64,000 bases of DNA from Beta vulgaris subsp. vulgaris (Eukaryota; Streptophyta; Magnoliopsida; Caryophyllales; Amaranthaceae): the NCBI RefSeq assembly GCF_026745355.1, contig NC_079210.1:4900784-4964783 (forward strand), read 5' to 3'. The notes under the pieces were generated by a model. The model was not told the origin of the DNA and did not search any database. It saw nothing but the letters and a program-made list of their open reading frames with translations. This document shows, piece after piece, positions 36,561-47,507 of the stretch; position 1 is the first letter of the stretch, and each line of letters starts with the position of its first letter. Position numbers and translations under genes: made by a program.

Positions 36561-37545
36561 AGGAAAGTTTACCTGCTAAAGCAGGTTTACTACCTTATGG
36601 GATTGATATTGTAAAATACCTTATAAAGTTGGGACTGAACAATAAAAAATCATAACTAAAACTATTTTTATCAGGACGTTCATAATTGAGACTAATTAAA
36701 TCACTTTTTCATATAAAACTATCTCTATCAAATTAGAACTATAAGATTAGATAATCACTATTATTTTCAATATTAACTCTTCATTAAGACTGTCAGCAGT
36801 ATTCTCCCAAACGTTTAGTGAAGTTCTAATTTGACCCTTTTGAACAAGATTTTGTCAAGAAATTTGCCAGATGGCTGATGCTTTAGTAGAGTTCTTAATT
36901 GATTCGCATGTTTGTCATGACAAAAATAAAATGCCAAGCTTAAGTGTCTTACCCTAACCACTAATCACTATATATTTCTTTGATATATGGCTAATATGCT
37001 TTAACCAAAATTTGAGGTATGTTTACCATTCAGTCTAATGAAACCCTTGAAATACCTATCGAATCTGTTACGCACCCGGGTTTTGTTATTTATCAATGCA
37101 ACATCGTTCATAGGCTCATTCTCCAATTGAGCTGATGAAAAAATAATAATCAAGAAAATATTAAGTATACTTGGATGTGTAATAATATAATTAATGTTCT
37201 GCCGATCACCTAACTAAGATTATGAAAATTCGACTAATTATCCCAATATGATAGAATTTCAAATCTAAGAACCTTCATATTCCCCTAAGGTTTATAGATG
37301 CAAACCATTTCAACCATGCTAATTTCACGAACGAGAAACGAAAAATAACATCTATTTAAGAAAAATTCTATCAAATTATGTTAGCAGATGCCAAAAAAGA
37401 ACTTGTGGCAAAACTTCGTGCACATAACATGTTAGCAACCTAAAAGAAACTCAATCATGCTTTGTGAAGTAGTATTTTCTCATTTAGTGGTTGTTTGGTC
37501 GAACATAAGAAGTTATATTTTCAAATAAAATATTTCTCTTATGTA
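36561..37545. other. No gene seen
   Basis: AT-rich. The word TCTTCATTAAGACT at about 36778 also occurs near 32090, hinting at a shared repeat. No coding signal. Confidence 0.35.
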
Positions 37546-37549
37546 TCTA

Positions 37550-38047
37550 TCTCTATTATATAAGCCAAGAGGGAAGCTATGGTGTCCCTCTTTGAAAAGA
37601 CTTTTTAACCTTCATTCAATAAATATACTTACCTATTAAGATTTTGAGATTTTCCTCAATCATAGCCCTTCCTAATTTAACATATGTATATCAAAAGAAG
37701 TTTAAAGTAGCTAAAATAAACTTTCATAAAAATATGTGTAGTGATGAAAGAAAAAGTTTATGATTGAAGAACAAATTAACATAACTAAAGCAGTTTCTAA
37801 ATCAATTACAAAACCAAAGAAAATTTTAATTTTGCCTGAACTTTGAAATGCAATAACAATAACAACATCCGTAACAAGTAATAGAAATACCAAGAAAACA
37901 ACTTCTTCATCAAGTAATTTTTGTATTTTGTATTTACACTACATGATATTTGATTAGAACTGATGATGATGGTAAATTACATTTAGATGAAATTAAATAA
38001 TAATCGCCAAAATAATCCACGCACGCATCGCGTGCAAAGAAGGCTAG
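37550..38047 (+). mobile_element. Helitron A, inserted within Helitron B
   Basis: It starts TCTCTATTATATAAG after A and ends in the hairpin GCACGCATCGCGTGC (38021-38035), then AAAGAAGG and CTAG (38044-38047), followed by T. This is the full non-autonomous Helitron signature: TC start, 3' hairpin, CTRR end, insertion between A and T. No Rep/helicase is present. The ORF at 37711-37893 has no Helitron features. Confidence 0.8.
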
Positions 38048-38159
38048 TACAAATATATTAAAAGGCGTGCATAAACAAGAAACCGTGCCACGTGGCGCTC
38101 TCCCTAGGGAGTTTTAGTTTATGTAATTCATGTACAATAAAAAATTTAGAAATCGCATA

Positions 38160-38222
38160 GTATATGGTTTGATCTTTAGACCTCAAGTACATATACTAAA
38201 GTCTTAACCACTAGGCTAAGTT
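38160..38222 (-). repeat. tRNA-derived SINE head inside Helitron B
   Basis: On the minus strand TAGCCTAGTGGTTAAGAC fits an A box, and AGATCAAACC about 33 bases on is a degenerate B box. It is too diverged to be a tRNA gene. Confidence 0.45.
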
Positions 38223-38305
38223 GTATTTAGTATGATTATGATAAAGTATTATATTAATAAATGATTTTTTTCTTACCCGGGGCAAAGCCCGGGCCTAATA
38301 ACTAG

Positions 38306-39446
38306 TTTGTATTTCCAAAGATGTGTAAAATTTTATTTACATGATTATAAGAAGTAAAATTTTCATGGAAAATTACAATTACATTGACCTATAAAACCTT
38401 ATAATTTCCTCCATTTCGTAGGAAGTAAATATTCGTCCTACAAAGTGCAACATCCTATACTTCATATTGTTTACCAACAATTCCATAATTTCTACTTTTC
38501 ATGTTTGTCATTGTCAGCTAAACAATTTCATTACTCCTATACCGCTTTCAGAATAAGCAACCACAAAAAACAGAAAAAAATAAAAAGAAGAAAGAGAATC
38601 AAAATGTAACACTTTTCTGGATTGAAGCTGAATTTAACCACATACAGCTAATCAAAGATGAGCCAGCCTCAAGAAACACGAGATTATGCTGTCCAAGTGC
38701 TTTAAAATTATATGCAATACATGTGATCCCCTTTGTTTAAACTTTAAGCATGAAACCGATTTTCTCCAGAGATTTTGAGTTAATAAGTAGAAAACAGAGA
38801 AACAAACATCCAAAGAAATACATCAAGAAGCTAACTGAATCATCATTATTCATTAATCACCGACCTCAAATCTAAATTACAGTAAGATCTCTAATCAAAA
38901 GTCAAAATCTGTCCTTAAGTTCTTAGGAAAAAAAAAGAGAAATGAAGTCAATATCTAACGGTGTAACATGGACCCTGTGAAATTTCCTAGAGGTTAGACT
39001 TGCTGCTAGTCCCAAAGTTATAATTATATTGTCTATCATAAGTATTAGAGTAACATTGTATGTAAAAGGATAGTAAACTAGTCGTAAGCCTGTATAATTA
39101 TAAGCTTATCATGGAGGTACATAGCTAGTTTAACTAAAACACTTACCATATCACAGCACAATAACCGTATCAATTTCAACACCATTGTCTTCAAGATAGC
39201 ATTAGTAGTATCAAACAGTCAATAATTGAGTTTGTTTGGTATGTTGGTCTGAAACTACTCAATATTGTCACGAACAAACGAATACAGACAACGTCAAGAG
39301 CCTTAATTCCAATAGGATTGGAGTAAGCTTGCATGAAAGAATAAGACCTTTAGATGAAGAAACCATTCAAGATCACTCCACTTCTTAAATCCAAGTGCAC
39401 TGAACAGCATATGCACCTTATGTGCTGGTGTGTGTAATGCACAAAC
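38306..39446. other. No gene seen; possible 3' UTR of a minus-strand gene
   Basis: Non-coding texture. It lies directly downstream (in minus-strand terms) of the candidate terminal exon at 39447-39590. Confidence 0.35.
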
Positions 39447-39590
39447 TGATCTCACAGACTCACATGCAGGCCAGCGAGCCGGGAGGTATCATTCGGGTTG
39501 GGGACTACTATGTGCAGCCGGAAGCATACGATAATTTGCCAGATCAATTGGCAAAGGGAACTTAGAAATAAGTTCATATAATGAAGTCAC
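39447..39590 (-). other. Candidate terminal exon of an unidentified gene
   Basis: On the minus strand an acceptor GTTAATCCAG (ending about 39600) is followed by an open frame reading ...SLYELISKFPLPIDLANYR... and ending HSSPQPE then TGA at about 39486. The residue mix is protein-like and the base content is higher in GC than the flanks. The plus strand is also open here (ending QLAKGT then TAG at 39565), so the strand is not certain. I do not recognise the family. Confidence 0.35.
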
Positions 39591-40893
39591 TGCCACAGAC
39601 TGGATTAACGGAGATTTGAGAATATTAAAATTCAAGATACCTCAGATACTTTATACTATGTTATTTCTCAGAGAGGCCTGAAAATCCAAGTATATTAACA
39701 TCCAAAATTCTTATCAACGTGCAATAAAGATTATAAATGCAAACGGGTATTAGAAGATACAGTCTACATACAACCTATACAGCTAATGCAATTATCCTTT
39801 GCTTGCTCCTAAATCCAAAGTTCTATGGAGTTGTTTGGAGTAATCAGAAAAGAGAGAATTATTTGGTTCAACTTCTTTATTCCCTTCCTTCGGTTTTGTT
39901 GAGTTGGTTCATCCCTAATCCTTCAGTCCTGATGTCCCACATGAACAAAACTATTTCCACCACCCATTGTCCAGGACCACCACTGAAAGTCACCTCCATC
40001 ACCATTGCCCCCCGTCAATCAGCCGTTCGTCACCTTCATTATCGTTGCTCCCAAAGGCCCCACCATTTCCATCACCCACCAGATTATAAACAGTTCAACA
40101 CGAACATTGCTCACATAAATGACGACCATAATACCCAGAATCACCACCTGCTCATTTGACCACCACAGATAAGTCATACGGTCAACGGCTCAAGTCTCCC
40201 CACATAACCTATTGGCCAAGATTTTTACTAATAATTATCCTTTACTTGCTGCTAAATCAAGAGTTCTAAATGGAATGAGATGTGAAGAGAAAAGGGTGCA
40301 TGATGTTGGTGTTCATCTAAATTAAGCATGATGCACATATTTTTTTATTACACACTTAATGTCATTTACAGAACACAATATTTGAAAAGAATCACATATT
40401 AGTATATACTTATATCATAACATCCACGATATTAACTTTCATGAAAATTTCGAGCAGAAAGCGAACCAGGCACTGAGAAGAGTGACTTGAAAAACAGAAT
40501 AGAATAAGAAGTCAGAACTAAAAGTGAACGGCAAAAGGGGCTAGAAACAAGCCTTATACTTTCTGTCATCTCTGCTGGTTAGTGAAGTAGAGTAGTTTAC
40601 TTTAAACTGTCCTTCACCTTACAAGTTTAAAGTAGCTTAAGCATGAGCTATTAATCTTATAGAAAGTCCCGCAGGATCTTAAATAATGGTCCATCACCAG
40701 TACCAACCCCGGAGACGAAGAAAGTCATTCTAGAACTCAATCTCACTCGACTGTATCTTATTACAAGTAAAACAACTCATTCACAGTGAGCACTGTAAGG
40801 TTGAGGAAGCTGAAGTCTATAGCCATTCTTACCTATACAGTATACATTTTCAGATATACATATTTACTGTCACAATTTTTCAAGTGAATATTC

Positions 40894-40950
40894 TTAGAAG
40901 AGCTTGGCTTTCCCACCTAGTAAACTACTTGAACCATAATTGTCCCAAAC
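40894..40950 (-). other. Candidate short terminal exon of an unidentified gene
   Basis: After the acceptor GTGTAG (40951-40956, minus) comes VWDNYGSSSLLGGKAKLF and a TAA stop. It looks like a C-terminal exon, but no upstream exon was found between here and ESS2. It could belong to the same gene as the frame at 39447-39590 or to another one. Confidence 0.3.
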
Positions 40951-40956
40951 CTACAC

Positions 40957-41964
40957 AAAAACACATAAGACATTTTTAACCTATGACTGGAAAACAGGTG
41001 CAAAGTGCACTCGCCTCTGAGTGAAATGACCTTGTAATCAGAATTATCATCATTTTGCCATAGGTAAAAAAAAAAAAAGAGAGAGAATCACACGTCCCGG
41101 AACAAGATCATTCAACACATGAAACTTGGAAGGATTGTTTCCTTTAAAAAAAAAGCCACATGAAAATATTGTATAGCCCATCCACAAGCAGGAACCTGCA
41201 ATTCTCCGTGGGTTGTTACACAAGTCAGTCTTTATAACTACATTATCAATGCAATAGGCAGTGGAGTCAGGTCAGCTCACCAATGTATTTGATCTAAGAA
41301 GTGGAGGTTTGGTTTACCCGTTTGTCTTTTCTTTATCTAATTTGGAGATAATTGAAGGTCTTGAGAGACTCATGGATATCTTCAAAGAGAGGGTAACGCA
41401 GAAAATTTCTGCTGTACTTCAACACTAAAATATGGTCTTAAGAAACCAGCATGCTCCAAAATTTCTACACAAAGTATAAAGCACTAGGCAACAGTACCCG
41501 AACAATAATTAATCTACTTCCTCTTTGAACAACAGCACCGAAAAAATTACAGTAAGCAAAGTTCTGTTCCTGCTTCACATAGCAAAACCTCTAATGACGA
41601 TTACACATTTGGGAAAAAAAACAAAGGTTAACACACCAGCATCCATAAGATTACTAGGTTGCCAAAGTCAAATAGTAACAACTAGTGCCATATCCCAAAT
41701 ACATCATACATAAGTGCTATAGGTATATAGAGCTGGAGTCCATCCTCTTACTCCTCATTCTTATGTAAACTAGTGACTAACTGACTATTGCATAAGTTTA
41801 GATTAATATGTAATGAGCCCTCTAACAAGTTTAAACCTTTCCAAGTAGAAATCAGACTTATAGGAAATCCTTATCTAAGTTTCCTCCTCTTATGAGCTTC
41901 CAAACATAGATTAACAGCAAGCAAAAAAATAACAGAAGGCTGAAGATTCTAAATAGCAAATTAA
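40957..41964. other. No gene seen
   Basis: Mostly AT-rich, possibly intron or 3' flank of ESS2. The ORF at 41525-41713 has no family features. Confidence 0.35.
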
Positions 41965-42257
41965 GGCCTTGTTTGGTTGACAATACAAATCATGGGAAGT
42001 GCAAATTCCTAGAAAGTAGAAGTATATGAAGTTTGGTTGGCAAAACCATGGGAATTTGCACTTCCTAGGAAGTTCTACTTCCTCCAAAATGGAGGAAGTT
42101 ACTTACTTAGGTCCCCTTAGGTAAGTAGAGCTTCCCATAGGAAGTTCTACTTCCCATTATCAACCAAACACAATTCTACACTTCCTAAGAATTTCAAATA
42201 CATGGAAAAAATAACTTCCTAGGAAGTATGACTTCCTATGTACAACCAAACAAGGCC
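41965..42257. mobile_element. Tourist-type (PIF/Harbinger) MITE near the 3' end of ESS2
   Basis: Ends GGCCTTGTTTGGTTG and its inverse CAACCAAACAAGGCC, with TAA on both sides (41962-41964, 42258-42260). The interior is a long palindrome of AGGAAGT/ACTTCCT words, so the whole element folds back. It lies about 265 bases beyond the ESS2 stop. Confidence 0.88.
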
Positions 42258-42521
42258 TAAGACGCATTTGAACAGCCATGTAGTTATCTGTGATATAAAC
42301 CAGAGGAGCAATGGCACCATGCATATTTATAGCAGATGAAGAGAGGTAAAATAGACAAACACGAGAACAAGATATTACGTGTATTTCATAAAACCATAGG
42401 GGGAAACACAAGTTATCAGATACAGATGTTGGAGTACAAGAGATACTCGTACCCAAGGATTAATATACATTGAAACTCGTTACTCAAAGCTGTAGTTCCT
42501 ACTTATAAGCCAATACCCGAA

Positions 42522-44006
42522 TCACCAAGGAGGGTTAGAACCGTCTCTCACAGAAGGTGATCTGGAACCAATGGTTCCATCTCCTGCAAGCCTTGACGTG
42601 CTCCTTCCTGATTTTGGAGTACCCAAGCCAGGACTCTTGCCTCGATAACTAGCACGCAGAGATTCATCAACAGAAGACGATGATTTTGCCATAGCATTCC
42701 TCACGAACTTCTGCGCAGCAGGAGAAAGATTCCTTACAACGGGACTGGCACTTCCACTCCTCATCGGCGAAGGCAATGGTGGTTTCTGATAAATCCTTGA
42801 CCTTTCCTTTAGCTTACGAGCAGCCTCCCGGGACAAAGAATGAGCCTTTACATCCCGCGAAGGTGGGAATGGAATCTTGAAACGCGACCCATCACCACTG
42901 CCTCCAATATCAAGTGGCGTATCCTCAGGCTCCAATCTCAAAGGTGTCCCTTCAATTTCACCCCAAGTGATAAACGGCGATCCATCCACACCTGGAGCAG
43001 GTGAAGGGGTCTTCACAAAGCTGTAACCATTATCTGCCTTCTTCTCAGACTCCACATAAAACAGATTCGGAGACTTTCTCAAATCCTCCAGATCATACTT
43101 CTTCGTCTTATCTCTATTCCTATCAGACATAACCGGCGTGCCACCTGCCACAGTGGTATACAAAACCTCAACCTCATCCTCATCTTTCGGTCCAGAATCC
43201 AACATTTTCCCATGAAATCGAGTATTATACCGATCAACCTCCTTCGTCAAACCCTTCAACCTCTCGGCCATCTCCTCCTCCGTCAACGGGGCTTCCCCCC
43301 TATCAGCAGGATGATACATTAGCAAATTCTTAGCACAATAATTCCAACCCTCCAATGTACTCGGCGGCTGATCCGACGTACCATACCCATCCGTAATCCT
43401 ATCCCTCTTAACATCCTCAATCCCCTTAACCTCCTCCTCTGTTTTCTCCCCTTCCAACAAATACCCGTATCTCTCTTTCCTTTTCCTATTAACTTTCTCC
43501 ATAATCTTATTAAAACTATCATTATCTTCACTAGTATACCTCCTAAAAAACTTATCCAAACTCAAATTCTCATCAACCCCAGAAGAATTCTCCCCATCAA
43601 CCCTAACCCCCAAATTCCCGTCAATCACAGAAGGAGTTTGTTCAAATTCAAAGGGTGTCACAGAATTTCTGAAAAAAGTCGACCCAGGAGTTCGAATTTT
43701 ACCTTGATCAGGATTCGAACCGCGCCGACGCTCTAGAATCTTCAACTGCGCATCACGAATTTGAACTGGGTCGCGAGTTTTGACGGCTTCGAGCCAATCG
43801 AGACGATCTCGAAGCTTCGGAATGTCAGGAAAAAAGTCGCGCTCGATGATTTTCTCGATTGCTGCGACATAACTGTCTTCATCGAGCACTGTGGGAGATT
43901 TATTTGGAGGTTTTTGTTGGGAGGAAGAAGAGGGAGGATCGATGGATGATAGAGAAGGAGATGGGGATGAGAGATGGCGTGGGGAGTGGCCTGGAGATAG
44001 AAGCAT
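42522..44006 (-). CDS. ESS2: ESS2 / DGCR14 (Es2) nuclear protein, splicing-associated
   Basis: A single exon of 494 residues, the usual size for plant ESS2. Family landmarks are a VLDEDSYVAAIEKIIERDFF block near residues 40-60 followed by LRDRLDWLEA. A mid-protein NYCAKNLLMYHPADRGE segment comes next, then the GVDGSPFITWGEIEGTPLRL motif near 340-365. A basic C-terminal half (SREAARKLKERS and AAQKFVRNAMAK) follows, and the tail is Ser-rich. The first 35 residues are Ser/Pro-rich. ESS2 proteins are found with spliceosome C complexes and support correct splice-site use. The start is the first ATG in a 1.5 kb open frame. It is intact and its neighbours are transposon fragments. Confidence 0.94.
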   Translation of the reverse strand: MLLSPGHSPRHLSSPSPSLSSIDPPSSSSQQKPPNKSPTVLDEDSYVAAIEKIIERDFFPDIPKLRDRLDWLEAVKTRDPVQIRDAQLKILERRRGSNPDQGKIRTPGSTFFRNSVTPFEFEQTPSVIDGNLGVRVDGENSSGVDENLSLDKFFRRYTSEDNDSFNKIMEKVNRKRKERYGYLLEGEKTEEEVKGIEDVKRDRITDGYGTSDQPPSTLEGWNYCAKNLLMYHPADRGEAPLTEEEMAERLKGLTKEVDRYNTRFHGKMLDSGPKDEDEVEVLYTTVAGGTPVMSDRNRDKTKKYDLEDLRKSPNLFYVESEKKADNGYSFVKTPSPAPGVDGSPFITWGEIEGTPLRLEPEDTPLDIGGSGDGSRFKIPFPPSRDVKAHSLSREAARKLKERSRIYQKPPLPSPMRSGSASPVVRNLSPAAQKFVRNAMAKSSSSVDESLRASYRGKSPGLGTPKSGRSTSRLAGDGTIGSRSPSVRDGSNPPW

Positions 44007-44329
44007 TGTGATTGCTGAATTGAAATTCTGCGGAAAATTAGGGTTAGGGTTTTATCAGAAAGGATTAGATTTGGGGGAAAAGAGAGATTTGGAGAAGATG
44101 GAAGAGAGATTTGTAGTTGTTTGATACGGCGGCTGATTTGAGGCCGTGACAGAATATGTTTGTGGTGTTATGGTTAAAAACTGAAAATTGGGAGTGCTAA
44201 AACCGCGTCTGGAATTTTAAGATAATAACTGAAAGAAGAAATTGATAACAATGGTTGCAACTTGCAAGTCTTGCAAATTTGCAGTTCAACTCCTATAGGG
44301 GTTTGGAAAGGGGGTCGGGTATAAGGCAT

Positions 44330-44570
44330 AGGTGACTATGTATACACGTGTCACGTGGCATCAATAAGATTTGAACTCATCATCTTTTGCTATTATGTAC
44401 GATACAATTACCATCTCAACCAATTTTTAATTACATTTTAAGTATCTACATTATTATATTTCTACCTTTTAGAGTTTTCCTTAATATATTTTAATGGGAA
44501 TGGAAAAAAAATGCATATCAATATTGAAAAACAATAACAATCCGGGGAAACGTCTGCGCCTAAATACTAG
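44330..44570 (+). mobile_element. Decayed Helitron-like element related to Helitron B
   Basis: The end CCGGGGAAACGTCTGCGCC then TAAATACTAG, T matches the 3' end of Helitron B (38275-38305) with a damaged hairpin. The start shares CACGTGTCACGTGGC-type words with Helitron B (about 38089-38100). A minus-strand tRNA-like head lies at about 44360-44420 (A box TGGTTGAGATGG, B box GAGTTCAAATCTT). The left end is not certain. Confidence 0.5.
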
Positions 44571-44631
44571 TTTGTTTCATTTGATCTTGCACATTGTTTT
44601 AAAATCTTCTAGCGTACCTCATTTAGATATA

Positions 44632-44851
44632 TTTCTTCCGTTTCAAAATATAAGGCACGCACGATGTTCGAGGTCGAACTTTGACCGTTAATTAATTTCA
44701 ATTTATATTGATAGAAAATTTTAAAATAATGTTATTATAGTATTTTTCAAGACGAATCCAACGATAATTTTATTTGTCGTATTTAAGAGATATTTATGAT
44801 CAAATCAAATTTTCGTAAAGCGTGAATGCTTATATTTTGAAACAGAGGGAG
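44632..44851. mobile_element. Decayed Stowaway-type MITE
   Basis: Left end TTTCTTCCGTTTCAAAATAT and right end ATATTTTGAAACAGAGGGAG, flanked by TA. The inner words ATAAGGCACGC and GCGTGAATGCTTAT are inverted. It sits 61 bases after a Helitron end. Confidence 0.75.
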
Positions 44852-45069
44852 TACCACCTCTTTACATAAAATCAAGCCACCGTTATAAAAATCCTGATTA
44901 GAATATGATGATCTTGCGGTTTCTATGATTTGAAAGGATCTAACTAATCTCGATCCGATGTAAAATCTTAATCTTGTAGAGTCTTTTGATTCTACTCAAC
45001 TACAAAAATCCAAATGGTAAGGTCTTTTGATATATTTACGATTCTAAGATCCAATCATATTATAAAATA

Positions 45070-45321
45070 TTTCTTTCTCCGTTCTATTTCTATTGCAATA
45101 ATTGGTTTTTACATTATTCACCCACCATTTTTCACTTCCCATTGTGATTTTTATGTAGGGAAAAATATAATCATGTGGGGTCTTGTTAGATTCATCTCGA
45201 TTCATAGTTCCAAAATATTGACTTTTATAATTTTCCTAAATAGTAATAAAAATAATAAATAGTTAAAATTGTGCATTGGCAAGCGTGAAAATTCAATTGT
45301 TGTAATAAAAAAAGGAGGAAG
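45070..45321. mobile_element. Decayed Stowaway-type MITE
   Basis: Left end TTCTTTCTCCGTTCTATTTC and right end AAAAAAGGAGGAAG with TA flanks. The interior contains AATAATCATGTGGGGTCTTG, shared with the elements near 31158 and 34636. Confidence 0.65.
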
Positions 45322-45635
45322 TATAAATTAAGTTCACATTTTTTTCTCCTCTAAGAGTTCGGTTGTATATTATTGAAGTCTTAAGAGTATTGAATTACTA
45401 TTACCATTTGGAAAGGAACAAAGTCATTATTAGTATGTTTAAACTTTTAACATGAGTCTTTTATCAATATCATAGTATGTCACTTCTCTACTCAAATTTA
45501 TAGGATAGTACAGTCCTATAATTGAATGATACCAATTTGATCTTACCTACATATACGATCCAAAGTAGGATCCTTGTCTTGATAATCATGAATCCAACAA
45601 CCTCAACCTACATTCACCACCCATATCCCTTTCAA

Positions 45636-46306
45636 CAGTGGCGGATCTTGACAGTTTTGCTATTGGGGGCCAATGAACTATTTTGGACCTTTAGTTAATA
45701 TATATGTTACAGGGACACAAATACAAGTCTCGTATCTGGGTACGAATCCGAGTATTCGATACGGTAAATCTAAAAATTACATATATAAAGACGTCATCTA
45801 TAATTGGCGGAGTATATAATATTTATTTAATTTTTAAATAATGTTCACTTTCGCAATAAGATAGATTAAAAAAGCCAAAAGTTTAAAACTCTAAATAATA
45901 TAAAATAAAAAATGTGTTAAAAAATTTAAATACTGATAGAAATAGCAACTAATGATATAAAAAAAGTAACTTCCTCTAAAAATAAAAAAAACTCAATAGA
46001 AAATATAAAGAAACTCAATAGAAAAAGGAAAGAAACTCAACCAAAAAAAAAAAAAAAAAAGAAGAAAGAAACTCAATAGTAGTGACGAATCACGTGATTC
46101 GGTGATTATGACAATTAGCTATGCGTCAGGCTGTCCACCAAGATGTGGTCCCCATTAGCCCCTATCACATTTCCTTCTTAGATTAGCTATTATGTAGTAT
46201 CCTATATTATTTTGGGTTGGGCTAGATAAGTTAACAAATCTGTAATTTTTCTCCAAAATCTTTCAGAGGCCAGGCCCAGTCCTGCCCCTGCAAAGATCCG
46301 CCCCTG
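45636..46306. mobile_element. hAT-type element
   Basis: Starts CAGTGGCGGATCTTG and ends AAGATCCGCCCCTG, flanked by CTTTCAA on both sides (7 bp). Ends of the CAGTG...CACTG type and the duplication size fit hAT. No transposase. The interior is AT-rich. Confidence 0.75.
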
Positions 46307-47507
46307 CTTTCAACTCCATCTCCCACAAACTCACCAGCCTAGTTGTCACCCAAGCCCATATCCCTTTCAGTTCCATCTCCAACAAACTCACCAGCCTAGT
46401 TGTGACCCAACCCCTTTCAAGAACTATTTATCACCCAAATATTTACGGTACCATATCCAATTTTCTCCACCATAACCACCACTAACAAACTCACCCAACC
46501 TATCAATTTAATCCCATTTGTTAGGTCTACATTCCTAATAGGCCCAACATAAGAGTGGGCATGATGAAGACATGAAATGAGTTGGTTTCGGGTCTTGGTG
46601 TCAGACCAAGCCCGACCCTTAGCATGTCCAAAGTAGGACATGAAATAGGGCCTCATTTTCAAAGGGTCCCCAAATTGAAAAAAAAGTCTTTAACCATAAA
46701 AGACTTGAAGTTGATAGTCAAAATGTTGCAAGTTAATTTCTTGAATTCAACTCTTCTTTGAATGTATCAAAAGATTTTGAAGAGAAAGTTTATGTTTGAT
46801 GCATATTTGTTATTTCGTTTGCTTGCATATTTTAGTGGATTCTTGGTCTATTTTCCAGTAATAACACAGGGCTCCATATTGTTTGGGCTGGCACTGTGTG
46901 ACTGTGTCAGACTCATAGTGAAACTCGTGGACATAAAATAAAAAAATAAAGTTACTTTTCCGTTCATTACTCATTTATAATCATCCAAATAAGCAAAATC
47001 TATCAAAAAAGAAAAGTTTATATATAAAAATGTGACTAGAAACACATAATTCTACATGCTTTTGTGAGCACCTAAGAATATAAAAAAAAGGTTGGTTATT
47101 ATGATTCTTAGAGTAAGAATAGCGGTAGTTTGGAAGGTTGAGTCTGAGCCCAGACTTTTCTCAGTTTGCTTCCAAACTACCGGTATTTGGAAAGAAATGC
47201 ACGTTGAGTCTGGGGATGGATTTTGGTTTACCAAACTCATTCTCAGACTTGGTTGTGGCCCCGCAAGTAATTCAACTTTTCTTTTTTGTAATCCTTCAAT
47301 GCAAGCAACAGTCATATTGTATATTTTGCCTAAGTAAAATGTGACAGTTGGTTTTATATTTTTTTAAAAAAAGTCAACCTGATTAGTTCTTTTATATTTT
47401 AGCAATTATGTATGCAACTAATTATGTTTATGCATGCCTTTAAATTATGTCATGAATCATGAATGAATGAGAACTCATTTAAAAGGAAGTCTTAACACCA
47501 AAAATTT
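46307..47507. other. No gene seen; short tandem duplication
   Basis: At about 46314-46415 a unit of about 66 bases (CCATCTCCCACAAACTCACC, CAGCCTAGTTGT) is present twice. The rest is AT-rich. The stretch 47100-47270 has inverted TTTGGAAGG/CTTCCAAA and GAGTCTG/CAGACT words and may be a MITE, but I cannot set ends. Confidence 0.4.

Larger units (their letters stand above)
37546..38305 (+). mobile_element. Helitron B, split by a second Helitron
   Basis: The right end has the hairpin CCCGGGGCAAAGCCCGGG (about 38275-38293), then CTAATAA and CTAG at 38302-38305, followed by T. The left end is TCTA at 37546-37549; its continuation TACAAATATATTAAAAGG begins at 38048, after Helitron A. Joined across A, this gives a typical Helitron 5' start preceded by A. 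Net length is about 262 bases. Its interior carries a minus-strand tRNA-like head at about 38160-38222. Confidence 0.72.

Noticed and set aside
39737..40159. 140-residue plus-strand ORF
   Set aside because: Its C-terminal half is His/Asn/Thr-rich low complexity, it has no domain and no splice context.
42160..42456. 98-residue minus-strand ORF after ESS2
   Set aside because: Most of it overlaps the ESS2 3' flank and the Tourist element, and it has no family features.
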